Shown here one piece after another: positions 36,801 through 43,866 of a DNA stretch of 64,000 bases. The stretch lies in assembly GCA_963753115.1 (NCBI GenBank), contig CAVWBB010000024.1, forward strand, positions 1 through 64,000, in the 5' to 3' direction. Numbering within the stretch: position 1 is the first letter of the stretch; each line of letters starts with the position of its first letter. Made by a program: the position numbers and the translations under genes. The notes below the pieces were generated by a model. It saw only the letters and a list, made by a program, of their open reading frames with translations. It made no database searches and was not told the DNA's origin. This stretch comes from Bog-473 sp963753115. GTDB taxonomy: Bacteria > Actinomycetota > Acidimicrobiia > Acidimicrobiales > RAAP-2.

Positions 36801-37484
36801 CGGGCCATGGAGGTGGCGGAGGGGCACAACGAACTCGCGCTGAGCTTCTATGCCGCGCTCATGCTGTGGACCTGGTGGCAGCGCGGCGCCTTCGGGTCGC
36901 CGGACGGGCCCTTCGGTGAGCTCCTCGCCCACGCCCCGACGGGGTATCCCGCGGTGTCCGCGACCCGGGCCCTCGTCCATGCCGAGCTGGGCGACACCGG
37001 CGCGGCGCTGCACGAACTCGGCCTGCTCGAGGAAGTGGGATGGGAGAACGTGGCGGAGGATCAGACCGAGGGTGTGACGCTCGCGCTGGTCGCGGCGACC
37101 TGCAGCGTGATCGGCGCCGCGGCCGGCGAGGTGGCGCGCCGGGTCTATGAAGCGATGCGCCTCTACGCCGGCACTGCCGTCGTGGTCCGGGCGCCGGCGG
37201 CGGCGTGCTTCGGACCAGCCGACTCCTACCTGGGCCTGCTGGCGGGTGTCATGGGCGACCTGACCCTGGCCGAGGTGCACCACGAGGCGGCACTGCGGCT
37301 CGCCCGGCGCATGGGATCGCCACCGTTCGCGGTCGCGGCCGAGGTGGAGCTCGGCCGGACGTTGCACCAGCGCCGCCGCGCCGGCGACGAGGAGCGGGTG
37401 GCGATGCTGCTGCGCAACGCGGAAGAGTCCGCGCTCGCCCTGGGGTTGCAGCGCTTGGCGCAGCGGGCCGCCGCGCCGGGGTGA
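33843..37484 (+). CDS. SARP/BTAD transcriptional regulator with STAND-type ATPase and TPR-like C terminus
   Basis: ATG 33843, preceded by GAGAGG, gives 1,213 residues. Residues about 20-100 form an OmpR-like winged helix (LEIRVLGPVELAWDGRPIDIG, STISRLRKRLREAG), 115-265 a bacterial transcriptional activation domain (FEQVVAEGRRELARRRPSE, ANPMRERLWSQRMLALYRAGRQAEALRVFQ), about 310-640 an ATPase with Walker A DGDPGIGKTRL and Walker B LLLVIDNLHMAD, and the rest is helical TPR-like repeats. There is no C-terminal LuxR HTH. AfsR-like proteins of this type activate secondary-metabolite or stress genes, but no biosynthetic cluster is in this window. Confidence 0.9.
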   Translation: MSGSDSAGEVVGLPMPAASARLEIRVLGPVELAWDGRPIDIGGVKARALVARLLVDRHIVVSVDRLVDSLWADNDGPGAEIALRSTISRLRKRLREAGAPEDVIVTRAPGYMLAVPAEMTDVFGFEQVVAEGRRELARRRPSECVRLLTEAERLWRGPAYSEVRDEPFARAEARRLEELLLMARETRIDAELTLGRHEAVIGELECVTTANPMRERLWSQRMLALYRAGRQAEALRVFQDLRAVLVAELGIEPGHDVTWMEHAILAQDPALDFAVPPEAAADPDSEPSSTPPPPYKVRLPGSQHDGPLVGRARESKELHDWWASVDAGTGRLLLVDGDPGIGKTRLVAELARAVQTEGALVLWGHCDEDPVAPFQPFAEALGRYFQSLSADRISRMPEWQLAELSRLVVRLRDYAPGPDEEGGDPESERFRFFEAVTATLLELSTRRPLLLVIDNLHMADQPTLLLLRHVLGGTDDATVGIVGMFNDTEVPPAHRLRAMLADFRAAHPVATVHLQGLTSGGVEELVQDWPNAPADLVPQLCRLTDGNPLFLDELLRQFGYRESEQNEEGDVPVPPNLSPTEAIRELVARRVSRLPEDVIYLLQAAAVAGPECEAAIVAEAAELTTEQQLDAFDQAEESRLLRRIGHERYAFSHTLLRDAIYGELLRGRRLRYHHKIGVATERVHADDLEPYLNELAHHFSMGAALADAEKAGRYCRAAGERALRLLAFEEAAVHFARGLEVAEEFGPSDSGTRCDTLIALSEAQNRAGDTARADATVAQAAALARSMGDAERLAAAALRAGPLSYLGIVRVNEEQMQLLEEARAALPVAEHTHLRAMVTARLGLVTVYATDLPDRGTLARSIALSNEAVAMARGLADRVALGYALNARMHALWGIEPAPERLAIGTELGEIADDIGDELLSLHGHMWRIRELLAQGDVDAVHEEIARFGARDTGPVHPLEASFGFNVSAMMAQLEGDFEKAEELGQRAMEVAEGHNELALSFYAALMLWTWWQRGAFGSPDGPFGELLAHAPTGYPAVSATRALVHAELGDTGAALHELGLLEEVGWENVAEDQTEGVTLALVAATCSVIGAAAGEVARRVYEAMRLYAGTAVVVRAPAAACFGPADSYLGLLAGVMGDLTLAEVHHEAALRLARRMGSPPFAVAAEVELGRTLHQRRRAGDEERVAMLLRNAEESALALGLQRLAQRAAAPG

Positions 37485-37491
37485 CCCGGAT

Positions 37492-37987
37492 TCAGCGCGG
37501 GGCGCTGTCCTGTTCGGGGAGTTCCAGCTTCGGGGTCCTCGAGCTCCTCGTAGGCCGCCAGCCGGTCGTCGGCCTCGCGAATGCGCCGGCTCATGCCGGC
37601 GAGCAGCGCGTTGCGGAACCCCGGGATCTCCATCATCGACTCGAACTCACGCGGCCCGACGATGAGGACGTCGAGATCGGTCGTGGCACGCACGGTGGCA
37701 CTGCGGGGAACGGCCTCAATGGCGGCCAGCTCGCCGAAATGGTCACCGGCATGGAGGATGTTGACGACGCGCCCGGCACGCGTGACGGTCGCGGTCCCTT
37801 CCAGGATGACGAAGAGCTCGCGACCGAGACGGCCCTCACGCAGGATCACCTCGCCCGCCTGGATGTGGAGGCGCTCGGCGATGCGCGCCATCTCGGAGAG
37901 CTGTTCCTCGGTGCAGGCGGCGAACCAAGGGACACGTTGCAGTCGGTCTCTTCCGACCGCCTCGCCGTCCTCGCCTGCTGCACCCAT
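37492..37987 (-). pseudogene. Cyclic-nucleotide-binding domain protein 1 (frameshifted C terminus)
   Basis: ATG 37987 follows GGGGGAG. The protein has a CAP_ED domain: RVPWFAACTEEQLSEMARIAERL, GEVILREGRLGRELFVILEGTATV, and the phosphate-binding cassette HFGELAAIEAVPRSATVRA. In the raw frame it reads past AAYEELEDP through the 3' end of the SARP gene to 37226 in nonsense. Removing one base of the GGGG run (37532-37535) gives KLELPEQDSAPR and a stop at 37492, 7 nt from the convergent gene; 496 is 165 codons plus one. ATG 38116 is an alternative longer start. There is no DNA-binding domain, so it is a sensor or scaffold. Confidence 0.75.
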
Positions 37988-38096
37988 CTCCGCTCCCCCG
38001 GAATCGGCGGAGGCCTTTCCCCGCGTCGTCAGGGTACGCGCTGGGGAGCCCTTGGCGGGGTCGTTCGGGTTTCCGGCCCCGTCGAAGGGCCGAAGG

Positions 38097-38697
38097 TCAC
38101 CCGTCGAAGGAGCCATGAGGCTGAGCTGCGGTTGCGTCGTGGGCGTCGTGGGCGTCGTGAGCGTCGTGGCGTCGTGGAGGCGGCCAGCTGGGCGTCCATG
38201 GTGCGCAGCCGGCTGGCCATGCTCCGGAGGAGGGCATCGCGGAAGCCGGGGATGGCGGCCATGGCCGAGAATTCCCGTGGTCCGATGATGAGCACATCCA
38301 GCTCGGAGAGCGCCGTCACCGTGGCGTTGCGGGGCCCGGGGTTCATGGCGGCCAGCTCGCCGAAGAATTCACCGGGACCGAGGGTGTTGACGCGCCGCCC
38401 GCCCTGCGTCACCGCCACCGTGCCCGAGATGATCAGGAAGAACTCCCGGCCGATCCGCCCCTCGCGGGCAAGGACCTCGCCCTCTCCCACCTGGATCCGC
38501 TCGGCCAAGTGGGCCACCTCTTCGAGGTGAGCCCTGGTGCATCCGTGCAGCTGGTCGACGGCTCGCAGCCGCTCCACCGTGGTCCGTCGTTCCGTGGTGG
38601 TGGCCACGATCCATCTCCCGTCGTCCGCGCGCTGCAGCAGCCCCCTCGCCGCACCGGCCCAGGCCACCAGTGTGCGCCCCACCGCTTGCATCGTCAT
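38097..38697 (-). pseudogene. Cyclic-nucleotide-binding domain protein 2 (frameshift in a C-terminal repeat)
   Basis: ATG 38697 starts a 200-residue paralogue of the downstream protein: LHGCTRAHLEEVAHLAERIQ, GEVLAREGRIGREFFLIISGTVAV and the cassette FFGELAAMNPGPRNATVTA. In the raw frame it continues in basic nonsense to 38029. A shift in the 9-bp repeat at 38134-38177 would give a tail of repeated HDA units and TAAQPHGSFDG with a stop at 38097 (601 nt, 200 codons plus one). The gene is 87 nt downstream of the COQ4-like gene and followed by its paralogue, so the three are probably cotranscribed. Confidence 0.75.
38134..38177. repeat. Tandem GCGTCGTGG repeat with one broken unit
   Basis: Units at 38134, 38143 and 38152 are 9 bp (the third ends in A), the unit at 38161 is 8 bp, and the last begins at 38169. 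In-frame units encode His-Asp-Ala on the minus strand. The 8-bp unit changes frame, so copy or slippage events here decide the C terminus of the cNMP-binding protein. Confidence 0.85.
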
Positions 38698-38784
38698 TGC
38701 ACCGTTGTTGCAGGTCGGGAACCTGCATCCCTGGGGTTCGGTACCGTCGGCGACGACCCTCCGGGGCAGCCCGGACGCGGTCGG

Positions 38785-39909
38785 TCAGGGCGCTCGGTCT
38801 GCGACCACCGGGGCGTAGACGAGTCCGGGTGCGGGAAGGCCCGGCCGCTCGTAGTCCTCCCGATGGATGGCGTCGTCGTCGAGGGCGGCCATGGCCGGGT
38901 CGAGCGGCGGAATGGACCAGCGCCGGCGGAGGTCCTCGAGCGGTTCGGCGGCGTGGGCCCAGAAGTCCCAATGACCCGAGTAGACGTTCTCGGTCATGGC
39001 CCGGCCGCGGGCGATGGCGACCCAGAGCTTGGCGGCGTCGAGTCCGAGGTGGACGTTGCCTTCGTAGTTGTCGGCCCAGTCGGGGTTGGCCTCCATGCGG
39101 GCCTTGTCGCCGGCGTTGAGGCCTTTGTTGATGTCGATGCCGAGGTGGTAGATCAGGATGGTCGGCAGCACATGGCTCTCCATGAAGTCCACGTGGGGAT
39201 CGAACTGCCCACCCGTGAAGGCGGCCACCAGCAATTCGCCCTGGGCCGAGGTCGAATAGCCGGAGAGCAAGTGGAGGCAGTCGTGGTTGATGGCCCACAG
39301 CTCGGCCAGGCCCTCGGGGTCCCCGGGCCAGGTGTACTGGTTCCGCTTGTAGTGGTGGTAGAGCGCGTTGCCGAGCGTGTCCGCGGGGAGATCGAGCAGG
39401 CGGTCGAAGCGGGCGACGAGGACCGGGTCTTCGGCATCCCCGCCATAGGGATGAAAGGGGCCGTAGGGGTCGTCGGGATCCCACGGCAGTCCCGGGATGG
39501 TCATGGTGTTGGCGCGGATCATGTCGAAGCCGGCCCAGCGGGCATGATCCAGGTGCAGCTGGGTCAGCGCGTCGACGAACTCGGCCTGGACGTGCAGGGC
39601 GGTGGCGATGTCCACCACGATGCCGATCTTGTCCTTCTCAATGCCACCGTCGAGCAGGGCCAGGACGGCCAGGACCCGGACGAGCTCGAGCTGGTGCTCG
39701 GGGTCGCTGATGGTCCGCACCAGCTCGCCCGAGGCGATGGGCGTCAGCGCGTCGAGGTCGATCGGGTCGGTGGAGCCGAAGACCGTGGCGAGGGCGCCGG
39801 TGATGCCGCGCTCGTCTGCGGTCGACAGCGGGGTCGTCCCGGCGGTGGAGGCGACGGTCCAGGCGGCGCGGGCGATCGCCTCCGCCTGGCGGGAGTTCAC
39901 GGGCGGCAT
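38785..39909 (-). CDS. TerB-like/COQ4-like protein
   Basis: The 374-residue protein has an N-terminal helical region resembling TerB (RGITGALATVFG, LVRVLAVLALLDGGIEKDKIG; about 34-105) and a C-terminal domain with the COQ4 metal motif HD-x2-H-x11-E in NHDCLHLLSGYSTSAQGE (about 208-225). COQ4 is a zinc-binding scaffold and decarboxylase of ubiquinone synthesis; related bacterial proteins of this joined form are not assigned. It heads a probable operon with two cNMP-binding proteins. ATG 39909 is the natural start. Confidence 0.72.
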   Translation of the reverse strand: MPPVNSRQAEAIARAAWTVASTAGTTPLSTADERGITGALATVFGSTDPIDLDALTPIASGELVRTISDPEHQLELVRVLAVLALLDGGIEKDKIGIVVDIATALHVQAEFVDALTQLHLDHARWAGFDMIRANTMTIPGLPWDPDDPYGPFHPYGGDAEDPVLVARFDRLLDLPADTLGNALYHHYKRNQYTWPGDPEGLAELWAINHDCLHLLSGYSTSAQGELLVAAFTGGQFDPHVDFMESHVLPTILIYHLGIDINKGLNAGDKARMEANPDWADNYEGNVHLGLDAAKLWVAIARGRAMTENVYSGHWDFWAHAAEPLEDLRRRWSIPPLDPAMAALDDDAIHREDYERPGLPAPGLVYAPVVADRAP

Positions 39910-40150
39910 GTCGTCTCCAGGGTTCTCGGGCTCGGGCTCTGCGGCTCAGATCCGGTCATGCGAGCAAGATATCGACCTCGACCGAGCATCTCTTGAGAGA
40001 GGGCCGGCCTGCCGCCGCGGGGTTCGAGTACCCCACCGGAGCCTCTGACGGGGCCGTTCGCTGGGCGCCTGACCGAGGCGTCTACCATGTTGGGCCGGTT
40101 CCGGATCAAGGGGTCCCTCGAGGCCCCCGGCAGATCCGGGGACGGCGGTT

Positions 40151-40226
40151 GCCTGGGTAGCTCAGTCGGTAGAGCAGCGCACTCGTAATGCGCAGGTCGT
40201 CGGTTCGAATCCGCCCTCAGGCTCCA
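40151..40226 (+). tRNA. tRNA-Thr (anticodon CGT)
   Basis: Acceptor GCCTGGG/CTCAGGC, D stem GCTC/GAGC, anticodon stem GCGCA/TGCGC with loop CTCGTAA, T loop TTCGAAT, discriminator T and encoded CCA (40224-40226). The T stem GTCGG/CCGCC has one T-C mismatch. Two downstream fragments of a tRNA-Thr 3' half make this a likely integration site. Confidence 0.93.
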
Positions 40227-40620
40227 AAGTACCTGGTTACGGCTTGTCCAAAGTCGAGCACCGCATTGTCCCAACAGCCATCCCAGATCGGGCTCAACGG
40301 CTGCCGGCAGTGGGGGGCCGCAGGCTGGAATATTTCAGGCCGACCGCGGCGGAACGCGGGCCGTCGGTCTGCGATGCTGGACGCGCAAATCTCGACCGGC
40401 GACTCGCTGCCGGTCGGTGTGGGGCTCCGACCAAAGGTGAACCGGTGTTTCAATACACAACGCTGTCGCGACGGCACAGAGGACTCGTCGCGACGGGACC
40501 GCGAAGGGCGAAGTGGGGTCAACCCCCCCCTGGGCTGGGTAGGCCAACACCCTTGGTTTGCAGCGGCCGTCCTGGCTGAATGTTGCTCCATATGAGGACG
40601 ACCAGGGGTCCGGTGCCGTC
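40227..40620. other. Intergenic region at the left end of the accessory island
   Basis: No recognisable gene on either strand. An eight-C run lies at 40523-40530. The region separates tRNA-Thr from the first island gene and could hold decayed element ends. Confidence 0.5.
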
Positions 40621-43164
40621 ATGAGCCTCATATGGATGAGGATCAGGGCCGAGCTTCGCCATCGCTGGCGAACGCTCACCGCCCTGGCGATCGTGGTCGG
40701 CATAGGGGGCGGTGCAAGCATCGCCGCCCTGGCCGGGGCGCAGCGCACCGACACCGCCGTCCCGCGTTTCGTCGCGTACAGCCTGCCCGACGACGGGGGC
40801 TTCTTGTACGGGAGCATCTCCTCGCCGCCCCTCACCCCGGGCCTCCCGTCGAACTCGCTGGCCTTGGCCCCTCCCGAGCAGCGGGTCGTGCACCTTCCCC
40901 AGGTAGCGGCCTCATTCCGGTCGCCTTATCTCTTCCTCAGCACTGCCCGAAACGGCGCGAGCGGAATGCCGCTCAACGTGATCGGCGATGTCGACGCCGA
41001 CCTGTACCACACGGTCGACCGGCCCATGTTGCTGGCCGGCCGGCTGCCGGATCCCCGGCGACCTTTCGAGGTCGCCGTGAACGACCTCGCCGCCGAGGGG
41101 GGACACCTGCGAGTGGGCTCGTCGCTCCGGCTGTACGCCTATTCGTACGCTCAGGTCACCGCTGGATCGTTGACCTTCAGAGGATCAGCTCCCGCAGCGC
41201 CGGCCGGACCCTCGTTTGAGGTGCACGTGACTGGGATCGTGCGCTTCCCCCAAGACGTCAACGCGGTACTGCCGTTGGTCGACCGCCAAGGCGTGTCATA
41301 CGAGATTCAGCGGAACCTCTTAACGACGCCCGCCTTCATGCAACAGCTCGCCAGGGGCCTCGGCGTGCCGGTGCAGCAGATACCCAACGGCAACCTCGTC
41401 GCTGTGCGGCTGCACCACGGGCCCGCCGATTGGAGAGCCTTCGCGCACTCGGTGGCAAAAGCGTCGGGCGGCGCCGTGACGTTTACCTCGCCCGGCAACG
41501 TCATGGGCATCCACCGCGCCGCGGCGAGCGCGCAACGCGGCATCCATTTCGACGTGCTCGCCCTCATCATCTTCGGATTGCTCGTCGCACTCATCACGCT
41601 GCTCTTCGTCGGGCAGGCGATCGGACGGCTCGCGAGCGGCCATGCGGGCGATTACGCAGTCCTGCGCAGCCTGGGTGCCTCCCGGGGTCAGATCGTCGCC
41701 GTCGTCTTGTCGATGGCGGGCCTGGTAGGGATCGCCGGAGCCGCCCTCGCCGTGGCCGTGGCGTTCGCCGCCTCGCCCCTCATGCCCGTCGGCCTCGCAC
41801 GTCAAGCGGAGATCCACCCCGGCTTCGCCGCCAACGCCGCCTACTTCGCCCTCGGGTTCCTCGCGTTTGCGGTGCTCCTCACCGCGGCGGCGCTTGTGCC
41901 GGCGCTGCGGGTGAGCCGCCCGAGCGTGTCCGAACGAGAGCCGCGGCGCGTGCGGACGAGCACCTTGTCGAGCTCGTTGTCGCGCGGCAGGTCCCCGGTC
42001 GCCTCGATCGGGGTACGTTTCGGACTCGAGGCACCTCCCGGACTGGTGGCTTCCACCGCAGGCAGCCTGGCGATCGCCGCGGTGGCCGTGGCCACGGTGG
42101 CGGCATCCCTCACCTTCGCTTCCAGTCTCAACCACCTGGTCGCGAGTCCGCGTGCGCAGGGATGGAACTGGGACGTCCTCGTCGGCAACCCCAACGACGA
42201 ATCGGATCACGAGCAACAGACGGCCTCGTTGCTGGCGCACGACCGCTACGTGCGCGGCTATTCGGCGATCGCCTTGCTGGCGAGCGCGAACCAGGGAACC
42301 GCGGTCATCGACGGTCACACCATCGGGTTCATGATCGCGCTCGATCCTCTCAAGGGTTCGGTGCACCCGACCCTCGTCGCCGGACATTCTCCGCGGGCGC
42401 CCGATCAGATCGTGCTCGGTAGCACGACGATGGGGCTGCTCCACCGTCACCTCGGGCAGAGCGTGCACGTCCCCACACCGGGCGGACTCCTGACGTTGCA
42501 CATCGTGGGCGAAATGATCGCACCGTCGGTGGGTGACCTCCTCCCCAACGGCCTCGGCGACGGGGCGTGGGTCTACGGGCCGGCGGTGCACCAGCAGCAG
42601 CCGCAGTCCAACAACGGCCTGCCTCCGACCGTGTTCGACCTATTCCTGGTCCGCTACACCCCCGGTGCCCGGCCATCGGTGGCGCTGGCCGATCTCCAGC
42701 ACAACTTCGGCCATGACGTCCTGCAACACGTACCGCCGGAGGACGTCATCAACCTCCAGAGCGTCAGCGGCCTACCCTGGCTTCTCGCCGCATTGGTGGT
42801 CGTGCTCGGTATCGCCACGGTGGGCAATTCACTGATCGTCTCCGTTCGTCGACGCCGGCATGACCTCGCCGTCTTCAAGGCGATCGGCTTCCTCCGTCGT
42901 CAGGTCTTGGGTGTCGTGGCATGGCAAGCGTCGTCCATTGGGGTGGTGGCCTTGCTCGTCGGCATCCCCGTGGGGATCGCCGCAGGACGATGGGCCTGGA
43001 GCGCCGTGGCGTCCGGCATGGGAACCTCCAGCTCGGCCGTCGTCCCGGTGGCGGCCATGATGATGTTGGTCCCGTCCGTCCTGCTCATGATCAATCTCAT
43101 TGCGGTATTGCCCGGCTCGGCGGCAGCGCGTGTCTCCCCGGCGCAGGCCATGCGAGCGGAGTGA
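40621..43164 (+). CDS. FtsX/MacB-type ABC transporter permease
   Basis: ATG 40621 gives 847 residues. An N-terminal transmembrane helix is followed by a long extracytoplasmic domain, a cluster of three helices (about 310-430, with DYAVLRSLGASRGQIVAVVL, the FtsX cytoplasmic loop), a second extracytoplasmic domain, and a C-terminal set (LVVVLGIATVGNSLIVSV, DLAVFKAIGFLRRQVLGVVAW). The doubled FtsX arrangement fits lipoprotein or peptide exporters. No ATPase gene adjoins it; the nearest LolD-like one is at 50251. Confidence 0.85.
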   Translation: MSLIWMRIRAELRHRWRTLTALAIVVGIGGGASIAALAGAQRTDTAVPRFVAYSLPDDGGFLYGSISSPPLTPGLPSNSLALAPPEQRVVHLPQVAASFRSPYLFLSTARNGASGMPLNVIGDVDADLYHTVDRPMLLAGRLPDPRRPFEVAVNDLAAEGGHLRVGSSLRLYAYSYAQVTAGSLTFRGSAPAAPAGPSFEVHVTGIVRFPQDVNAVLPLVDRQGVSYEIQRNLLTTPAFMQQLARGLGVPVQQIPNGNLVAVRLHHGPADWRAFAHSVAKASGGAVTFTSPGNVMGIHRAAASAQRGIHFDVLALIIFGLLVALITLLFVGQAIGRLASGHAGDYAVLRSLGASRGQIVAVVLSMAGLVGIAGAALAVAVAFAASPLMPVGLARQAEIHPGFAANAAYFALGFLAFAVLLTAAALVPALRVSRPSVSEREPRRVRTSTLSSSLSRGRSPVASIGVRFGLEAPPGLVASTAGSLAIAAVAVATVAASLTFASSLNHLVASPRAQGWNWDVLVGNPNDESDHEQQTASLLAHDRYVRGYSAIALLASANQGTAVIDGHTIGFMIALDPLKGSVHPTLVAGHSPRAPDQIVLGSTTMGLLHRHLGQSVHVPTPGGLLTLHIVGEMIAPSVGDLLPNGLGDGAWVYGPAVHQQQPQSNNGLPPTVFDLFLVRYTPGARPSVALADLQHNFGHDVLQHVPPEDVINLQSVSGLPWLLAALVVVLGIATVGNSLIVSVRRRRHDLAVFKAIGFLRRQVLGVVAWQASSIGVVALLVGIPVGIAAGRWAWSAVASGMGTSSSAVVPVAAMMMLVPSVLLMINLIAVLPGSAAARVSPAQAMRAE

Positions 43165-43202
43165 CATGAGGACGCGTGCGCCAGGTCGTTCTGGTGGAAG
43201 TA

Positions 43203-43555
43203 TCAGCTGTTCTTCCAGTTGGGCGCTTGCCTCTCGGCAAGACGCGCCGGCCTTCCTTGGCGTCCTCGCTGTTGAAGATTTCGCCCGAGAGCTCCGACTC
43301 GATCCGGTAAGCCTCCTTGATGTCGGTGACCGACCCCCGCGTGCTGACTCCGTTGTCTTGCGGGCGACGAAGGGGACATTGGCCGTGATGCGGCGCGCGT
43401 AGTCGTAGCCCGGTACATCAGGTCGGCCGAGCGGAACACAGCGTTGAGCAGCCCCATCTCGAGGGCCCGCTGCGCCAGACATGGTCGGCGGACAGCAGGA
43501 ACTCCACCGCAGCAGGGCCACGGGATCTGGCGGGCAGCCGCACGGGATACTCCCT
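43203..43555 (-). pseudogene. Enoyl-CoA hydratase/isomerase (crotonase) remnant
   Basis: Pieces of a crotonase C-terminal half are spread over all three minus frames: VEFLLSADHV, then QRALEMGLLNAVF, then YARRITANVPFV, then IESELSGEIFNSEDAKEGRR and finally the end APNWKNS with TGA at 43205-43203. At least four frame changes make this a true decayed gene, unlike the single-base cases elsewhere in the window. Its 5' part is missing, replaced by UspA-like sequence. Confidence 0.75.
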
Positions 43556-43569
43556 CCAATTGTCCGGGC

Positions 43570-43866
43570 CGTGACCCGCTGGGGTTCGATGATCGGAGGG
43601 CATCTCCGATCACCCCTTCGAGCTTGACGCGGGCTTGGGCGATCAGCTCATCGGGCCAGGGGCCATGAATCTCGAGCTCGAGAGGTGCGGGGTGTTCGGG
43701 AAAGGTCCAGGCCGTCAGTACCTCGAGCGTGGCACCGGATCAATTGGCCTGACGGGCCGCCCACTGCAGGGCGCGGATCGGGGCTGTGAGACGTCGACAC
43801 CGACCACGATTCGCCGGATCGGCGCGCCGACGCCTGGGTCGAAATTCGCTTCACTTACGCGTTCCC
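43570..43866 (-). pseudogene. Universal stress protein (UspA) remnant
   Basis: The minus strand encodes APIRRIVVGVDVSQ, the UspA first strand, then in shifted frames ALQWAARQA-like sequence, TAWTFPEHPAPLELE-like sequence and a helix ELIAQARVKLEGV. Frame changes occur at least twice. It directly abuts the crotonase remnant and overlaps the end of the P-type ATPase gene. Confidence 0.6.

Noticed and set aside
33801..37367. 1,188-residue minus-strand frame opposite the SARP gene
   Set aside because: No domain is visible and its composition mirrors the plus-strand codons.
40227..40620. Decayed integrase next to tRNA-Thr
   Set aside because: I looked for tyrosine- or serine-recombinase motifs in all frames and found none.
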